DNA of 64,000 bases from JALZKA01 sp963701205. Its GTDB lineage: Bacteria > Actinomycetota > Thermoleophilia > Solirubrobacterales > 70-9. The position numbers and the translations under genes are program-made. Below the pieces are notes generated by a model. The model was not told the origin of the DNA. It saw only the letters and a list, made by a program, of their open reading frames with translations, and did no database searches. Location: the NCBI GenBank assembly GCA_963701205.1, contig OY969575.1, forward strand, positions 1,364,001 to 1,428,000, read 5' to 3'. Below, piece after piece: positions 60,475 to 64,000 of this stretch. Each line of letters starts with the position of its first letter. The stretch's first letter is position 1.

Positions 60475-60533
60475 TGCGGGGTTGTGGGGGCATTGGCCTC
60501 AAAAACCCGCACTCGGATGGGATTGGCTACGCG
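60475..60533 (+). repeat. Dispersed 59-bp repeat, copy B
   Basis: Partner of 40424-40482 (51 of 59 identical). As in copy A, a short hairpin precedes the shared core, here CGCAA/TTGCG with loop CGCA, a different sequence but the same shape. It lies between convergent-free genes 90 bases before tetR and 55 after the membrane protein stop. Confidence 0.75.
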
Positions 60534-60594
60534 TTGCCCGAAGGCGGAAGGACGCGAGGCGAGGGCCCCAAACGGGTAATAGACTCCCGATTGA

Positions 60595-60607
60595 CCTGTC
60601 AGTCAGG
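60595..60607 (+). promoter_or_regulatory. Possible TetR operator
   Basis: CCTGTCAGTCAGG is an imperfect dyad (CCTG-N5-CAGG) 16 bases before the tetR start, overlapping a TTGACC that could be a -35. TetR-family genes often have such autoregulatory sites, but the binding is inferred. Confidence 0.35.
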
Positions 60608-60623
60608 CCGATTGAGCGCACGC

Positions 60624-61247
60624 ATGACAGCCAAAGCACCACCCGCAGATCGCCGCCGCCAGATTCTCGACGCCGCGATCCGAGTTTTCGCCCGCCAGGG
60701 GTTCCACTCGAGCCGCGTCGCCGACATCGCCGACGAGGCGGGCGTCGCCTATGGACTCGTCTACCACTACTTCCGCTCTAAGGGCCAGGTGATGACCGAG
60801 CTCTTCACGGAGCGGTGGTCGCTGCTTTTGAGCGCGATCGACGAGGCGGATCGCCGCGATGTCTCGCCCCGGGCAAAGCTCGATGCGGTGGCGGGATTTA
60901 TCATCGAGTCCTACCGGCGCGACCCCGACCTGATGCAGGTCATCATCGTTGAGGTCACGCGCGCCGCGAACTCGTTTGGGCGCACCCATCTGCCGGAGAT
61001 CAACCGCGCCTATGAGTCCATCGCCAAGATCGTCTCCGATGCCCAGGCCGCCGGCGAGTTCCGGTCGGAGATCGACCCGCAGCTTGCCTCCATGTGGTTC
61101 TACGGCGCCATCGAACAGCTTCTGTCGGCCTGGATCTTTGAGCTGATTCCCGCTGGCGAGGGTGACTTCGACCGGGCTCGCGAGATGCTGATCGAGAACG
61201 TCTGCAGCGGCCTTGAGCTTGGTTCAGGCACAGAGTTGGTTAACTGA
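60624..61247 (+). CDS. TetR-family transcriptional regulator
   Basis: 207 residues. N-terminal helix-turn-helix RRQILDAAIRVFARQGFHSS, then RVADIADEAGVAYGLVYHYF, resembles FadR/KstR-like acyl-CoA-responsive repressors; the C-terminal ligand domain is helical. ATG at 60624 chosen because the longer TTG frame runs through the repeat. Likely regulates fatty acid genes, by family association only. Confidence 0.87.
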   Translation: MTAKAPPADRRRQILDAAIRVFARQGFHSSRVADIADEAGVAYGLVYHYFRSKGQVMTELFTERWSLLLSAIDEADRRDVSPRAKLDAVAGFIIESYRRDPDLMQVIIVEVTRAANSFGRTHLPEINRAYESIAKIVSDAQAAGEFRSEIDPQLASMWFYGAIEQLLSAWIFELIPAGEGDFDRAREMLIENVCSGLELGSGTELVN

Positions 61248-61271
61248 CCGGCAGCGAGGACTTGGACACGA

Positions 61272-61406
61272 ATGGAAAACGACATCCTTAGACGCCTGAT
61301 CTGGACCGGCCTCGTCGCCGGCCTCTCCGCGCTCGCCAGCGTGGCCGCCACCAAGGTCGCGGCCAAGATTTACATTCGCGCGTTCAATGAGGAACCGCCC
61401 GAGTGA
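61272..61406 (+). CDS. Small single-helix membrane protein, 44 residues
   Basis: MENDILRRLIWTGLVAGLSA starts a peptide with one membrane helix (about residues 9-30) and an acidic end (EEPPE). It overlaps the next start as GTGA, so it belongs to the operon of small envelope proteins that follows. No name can be given. Confidence 0.65.
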   Translation: MENDILRRLIWTGLVAGLSALASVAATKVAAKIYIRAFNEEPPE

Positions 61407-61825
61407 CCCCTGAGCCTGGCTCGCAGATGCCGCGCGGCGACGACCGCTCCGTTGGTGAGATGGTCCTTGACGTCTCCGAGCGCGTTTCCTTCCTCGTCCG
61501 GGAGGAGATCGAGCTAGCCAAGACCGAGGTCTTGGAGAAGGGCACCAAGCTGGTCAAGGGCTCGGTCGTCGGGATCGTCGCCGGCGTTTTCGCCCTGCTC
61601 GGGTTCGCGATGCTGATGCACGCGATGGCCTGGCTTTTGAACGACCTCTTTTTCGGTGAGACGATCTGGCTCGGCTTTTTGGTTGAGGCCGTCGTCTGGT
61701 TCCTGGTCGCCGCCGCCGCCGGGCTATTCGCCTACCGCTCAGTCAGGTCCGGCTCGCCGCCGGCACCGACGATGGCGATCCAGGAGGCTCGCGAGATACG
61801 CGACGTCTTGGAGGCCCCGGAATGA
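61403..61825 (+). CDS. Actinobacterial holin-X-like (phage holin family) membrane protein
   Basis: 140 residues. VLDVSERVSFLVREEIELAK precedes two hydrophobic helices (VVGIVAGVFALLGFAMLMHA and LGFLVEAVVWFLVAAAAGLF), the layout of the Phage_holin_3_6 family, which in actinobacterial genomes is chromosomal, not evidence of a prophage. GTG start. Overlaps both neighbours by four bases. Confidence 0.8.
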   Translation: MTPEPGSQMPRGDDRSVGEMVLDVSERVSFLVREEIELAKTEVLEKGTKLVKGSVVGIVAGVFALLGFAMLMHAMAWLLNDLFFGETIWLGFLVEAVVWFLVAAAAGLFAYRSVRSGSPPAPTMAIQEAREIRDVLEAPE

Positions 61826-62094
61826 GCGACGGATTCGAAGTAACGCCACGCCCCGACGGCGGGCTTGAGCGGTCCGTTCGGCCTGCCCCCGGAACCCGAT
61901 CGGCCGATCAGATTCGTACCGACATAGTGCGCGAACGCGAGGAACTCGGCCGCTCAGTTGAGGCTCTGCGCGGCCGGGTCACGGAGATCACGGACTGGCG
62001 TCGTCAGGCTCGCGAGCACAAACGCGAGCTGATCGTCGGCGCGGTGGCCATCGGGTTTGCGGTCGGCGCCCGCTGGGCGCTTCGCCGCCGCTAA
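61822..62094 (+). CDS. DUF3618 protein
   Basis: 90 residues. RSADQIRTDIVREREELGRS is the DUF3618 signature, followed by a short C-terminal membrane helix (LIVGAVAIGFAVGARWAL). Pairs with holin-X-like proteins in many actinobacteria. The start overlaps the previous stop. Function unknown; its stop overlaps that of degV. Confidence 0.85.
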   Translation: MSDGFEVTPRPDGGLERSVRPAPGTRSADQIRTDIVREREELGRSVEALRGRVTEITDWRRQAREHKRELIVGAVAIGFAVGARWALRRR

Positions 62095-62984
62095 GACCAG
62101 GAGGTCTGATCGAGCAGGGCGGGGTCAATCCCGCCCACGCCAAGCAGTCCCGGTCCGATATGGGCGCCGATCACCGGGCCGACCTCGCTGACGAAAATGG
62201 GCTCGTTCCCAAAGACCTGGCGACACTCGTCAACCAGGTGTCTGGCCGCCTCGTGATCGTGGATGTGCTGAACGACCCATGCCGTTGCCCCCGCCTCCTG
62301 GCGCTCGCGACCGAAGGCGACCATGCGCTCAAACGCCCGGCGCCGGGTTCGCACGCGCTCGACCGGCGTGATCTCCTCCTCCAGGGTCAGGATCGGCTTG
62401 ATCTGGAGCGCGGAACCCATCCACGCCTGCGCCGCGCCGATCCGACCGCCTTTGCGCAGGTACTCAAGGGTGTCGATTGCAAACCACATTTTGAGGCCGT
62501 CACGGGCCCGCTCAGCCGCGGCCACAACGGTGGCGCCCGGCGCGCCTGCCGCTGCTGACTTCGCGGCCGCCAGGGCAACGAGCCCGGTGCCACCCGCTGC
62601 CGAGCGGCTGTCATAGACGTGGATGCGCTCTCCGCCCCTGCCATCCGCCGCGAGCTGCTCCTTGGCCTGCGTCGCCGCCGCGAAGGTTCCCGAGATGCCC
62701 GATGAGAGGTGAATCGAGACGACCTCGCGCCCGCTGTCGAGAAGCGGCAGGTACGCCGCCATGAAGTCGCCGACCGAAGGCTGGGAGGTCGTCGCGCCCT
62801 CGTCACTTTTCCGCAGCCGCTCGTAGAAGTCGTCGTACTCGGCGGCATCGATCTCGCTTTCGCGCTTCTGCTCGCCGTCGAGGGTCACGTAGAGGGAGAC
62901 GCGCTCGATCCGGTGCTCGGCGATCAGGGCGTCGGGCAGGTACGCGGTCGTGTCGATAACGATGGATGTGCGGGGGGTGCTCAT
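62091..62984 (-). CDS. DegV-family fatty acid-binding protein
   Basis: 297 residues. TSIVIDTTAYLPDALIAEHR, SQPSVGDFMAAYLPLLDSGR and VVSIHLSSGISGTFAAATQA mark DegV/FakB, two-domain proteins holding a fatty acid. RVRTRRRAFERM and GPVIGAHIGPGLLGVG finish the fold. In Gram-positive bacteria FakB works with kinase FakA; no fakA is here. ATG at 62984, convergent with the DUF3618 gene. Confidence 0.9.
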   Translation of the reverse strand: MSTPRTSIVIDTTAYLPDALIAEHRIERVSLYVTLDGEQKRESEIDAAEYDDFYERLRKSDEGATTSQPSVGDFMAAYLPLLDSGREVVSIHLSSGISGTFAAATQAKEQLAADGRGGERIHVYDSRSAAGGTGLVALAAAKSAAAGAPGATVVAAAERARDGLKMWFAIDTLEYLRKGGRIGAAQAWMGSALQIKPILTLEEEITPVERVRTRRRAFERMVAFGRERQEAGATAWVVQHIHDHEAARHLVDECRQVFGNEPIFVSEVGPVIGAHIGPGLLGVGGIDPALLDQTSWS

Positions 62985-63029
62985 TGCAGGGAGAGCTTGT
63001 AGCAGTTCGTCCGCCTCTACGATGGGCAG

Positions 63030-64000
63030 ATGGGCCGAACATTGCTAACCGGCGCCAGCGGATTCATCGGTTCGCATGTCGCCCGAGCGCTCGCCGCTCG
63101 GGGCGACGAGCTGCGCCTGCTGACTCGCCGAAGCTCGAAGCTCGACCATCTGGATGACATCGAGTTCGAACGCGCAACGGGCGATATTCGTGATCGCCGC
63201 GCCGTTCGCAGGGCAATGGCAGACGTTGACCGGGTCTTTCATGTCGCCGGACGAACGTCGCTGCGCCCAGCGGATCGTGCTGACGTCTTCGATGCGAACG
63301 TTCGTGGTGCGCGGGTCGTCTTCGAGTGCGCCCTGGAGGCGGGGGTCGAGCGGGTCGTCCACACCTCGTCGGTCGGCGCCATCGGGGTGGCGCGATCCCG
63401 CGAGAAGGCGATTGACGAGACCGCGGTGTTTGACATCGGCCACCTGGGGATCGCCTACGTCAACTCAAAGCACGAGGCCGAGCTTGAAGCCCTGCAGGCG
63501 TGCGCCCGCGGACTCGACATCGTGATCGTCAATCCCTCCTTCGTACTCGGTCCCGACGCGCCCAGTTCGACCTCGATGGGTCTCGTCAGGCGCTTCTTGC
63601 TGCGCCGGATCCCGGCCTACGTTGACGGCGGGCTCAACATCGTGGACGTTCGTGACGTCGCCAAGGGCCACCTGCTTGCCGATGCCAAGGGCCAAAGCGG
63701 CGAGCGCTACATCCTGGGTGGGCGCAACTTCACGCTAGACCGCCTGTTCGCCGACCTGGCCCGGATCTCGGGCGTCGAGTCGCCGGCGGTAAAGCTGCCC
63801 GGCCAGATCCTGGTCGGCATCCTCGCGGCGGGCTCCAAGGCGCATCTGCCGACTCCCACGACCGCGGATGAGGTCCGTTCGGGAATGTTGTGGTGGAATT
63901 ACCGCAACACCCGCGCAAAGCAGGAGCTTGGCTTTGCGCCGCGCCCGCATGAAGAGACCCTTGTGGACGCGGTCGAGTGGCAGATGGCGCAACTGGGGGA
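63030..64000 (+). CDS. Extended SDR / NAD-dependent epimerase-like protein, 3' end cut off
   Basis: 323 codons to the window edge without a stop. NAD-binding motif LLTGASGFIGSHVARALAAR, then VFHVAGRTSLRPAD, HTSSVGAIGVA and the catalytic YVNSK (YxxxK). VNPSFVLGPDAPSST and VDVRDVAKGHLLA follow, resembling hopanoid-associated sugar epimerase (HpnA) or dihydroflavonol-reductase-like proteins. TACGAT at 63018-63023 lies six bases before the ATG. Exact substrate unknown. Confidence 0.88.
   Translation, partial: MGRTLLTGASGFIGSHVARALAARGDELRLLTRRSSKLDHLDDIEFERATGDIRDRRAVRRAMADVDRVFHVAGRTSLRPADRADVFDANVRGARVVFECALEAGVERVVHTSSVGAIGVARSREKAIDETAVFDIGHLGIAYVNSKHEAELEALQACARGLDIVIVNPSFVLGPDAPSSTSMGLVRRFLLRRIPAYVDGGLNIVDVRDVAKGHLLADAKGQSGERYILGGRNFTLDRLFADLARISGVESPAVKLPGQILVGILAAGSKAHLPTPTTADEVRSGMLWWNYRNTRAKQELGFAPRPHEETLVDAVEWQMAQLG

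Noticed and set aside
61403..62094. Holin-like protein as a prophage sign
   Set aside because: The family is chromosomal in actinobacteria, and no other phage genes, integrase or attachment sites are visible.

Overview
The window is GC-rich DNA from an actinobacterium, most likely of the Thermoleophilia/Solirubrobacterales type. That placement is a judgement from gene content, not from a search: an actinobacterial-type SigB-family sigma factor, DUF6328, DUF3618 and actinobacterial holin-like membrane proteins, a six-gene mce operon, frequent GTG/TTG starts and many apparently leaderless promoters.

Layout. 0-7 kb is the end of the spc/alpha ribosomal region on the + strand: rplO (3' end), secY, adk, map, a shortened ICMT-like gene, rpmJ, rpsM, rpsK, rpoA, rplQ and truA. 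infA and rpsD are not at their usual places. 7-10.8 kb (- strand) is an fbpABC ferric-iron ABC transporter with a DtxR/IdeR-like iron box before fbpA. 10.8-13.7 kb holds surE and ligA, both interrupted by single-base indels that leave the protein sequence recognisable in shifting frames, so sequencing or assembly error is the leading explanation. 13.7-16.4 kb has a D-Ala-D-Ala carboxypeptidase and a patatin-like phospholipase. 16.5-19.3 kb is a compact stress-type island: an MpsC/DUF2294 protein, a 43-residue membrane peptide, a SigB-like sigma factor, a DUF6328 membrane protein and a small zinc-ribbon protein. Three of its transcription units carry GTTT-N15-GGGTA(T/C) promoters, including that of the sigma gene itself.

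19-29 kb is mixed housekeeping: FadD-type acyl-CoA ligase, an IF2-N-like small protein, Nif3-like protein, a DsbA-like protein lacking CXXC, a VTT-domain membrane protein, tRNA-Pro(CGG), Mn-type superoxide dismutase, a GMC/cholesterol-oxidase-like flavoprotein, a lipoprotein and a large secreted beta-helix protein. 29-38.7 kb is a tight operon of six MCE-domain proteins with 1-4 bp overlaps and no YrbE/MlaE permease or ATPase beside it. 38.7-46.7 kb includes a Nudix hydrolase, rubredoxin, and a - strand run BCCP - enoyl-CoA hydratase - AlkA-type glycosylase - bioB - bioF - bioD - bioA, placing a biotin-accepting protein in the same run as biotin synthesis.

46.7-50.6 kb has a family 2 glycosyltransferase, glycerol kinase, a PlsC-type acyltransferase and a metallo-beta-lactamase hydrolase. 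50.6-60.4 kb is a fatty/organic acid catabolic region: two SDRs, two acyl-CoA dehydrogenases and MscL, then a + strand operon of enoyl-CoA hydratase, acyl-CoA carboxylase beta chain, an NTF2-like protein, a BKACE (beta-keto acid cleavage) enzyme, a MerR regulator and a membrane protein. 60.6-64 kb has a TetR regulator, three small membrane/envelope genes, DegV and the start of a sugar-epimerase-like SDR.

Beyond single genes, the most notable items are the SigB-type promoter set, the catabolic operon with BKACE, the permease-less mce operon facing a beta-helix protein, a 59-bp dispersed repeat present at 40.4 and 60.5 kb, and the indel cluster in surE/ligA.
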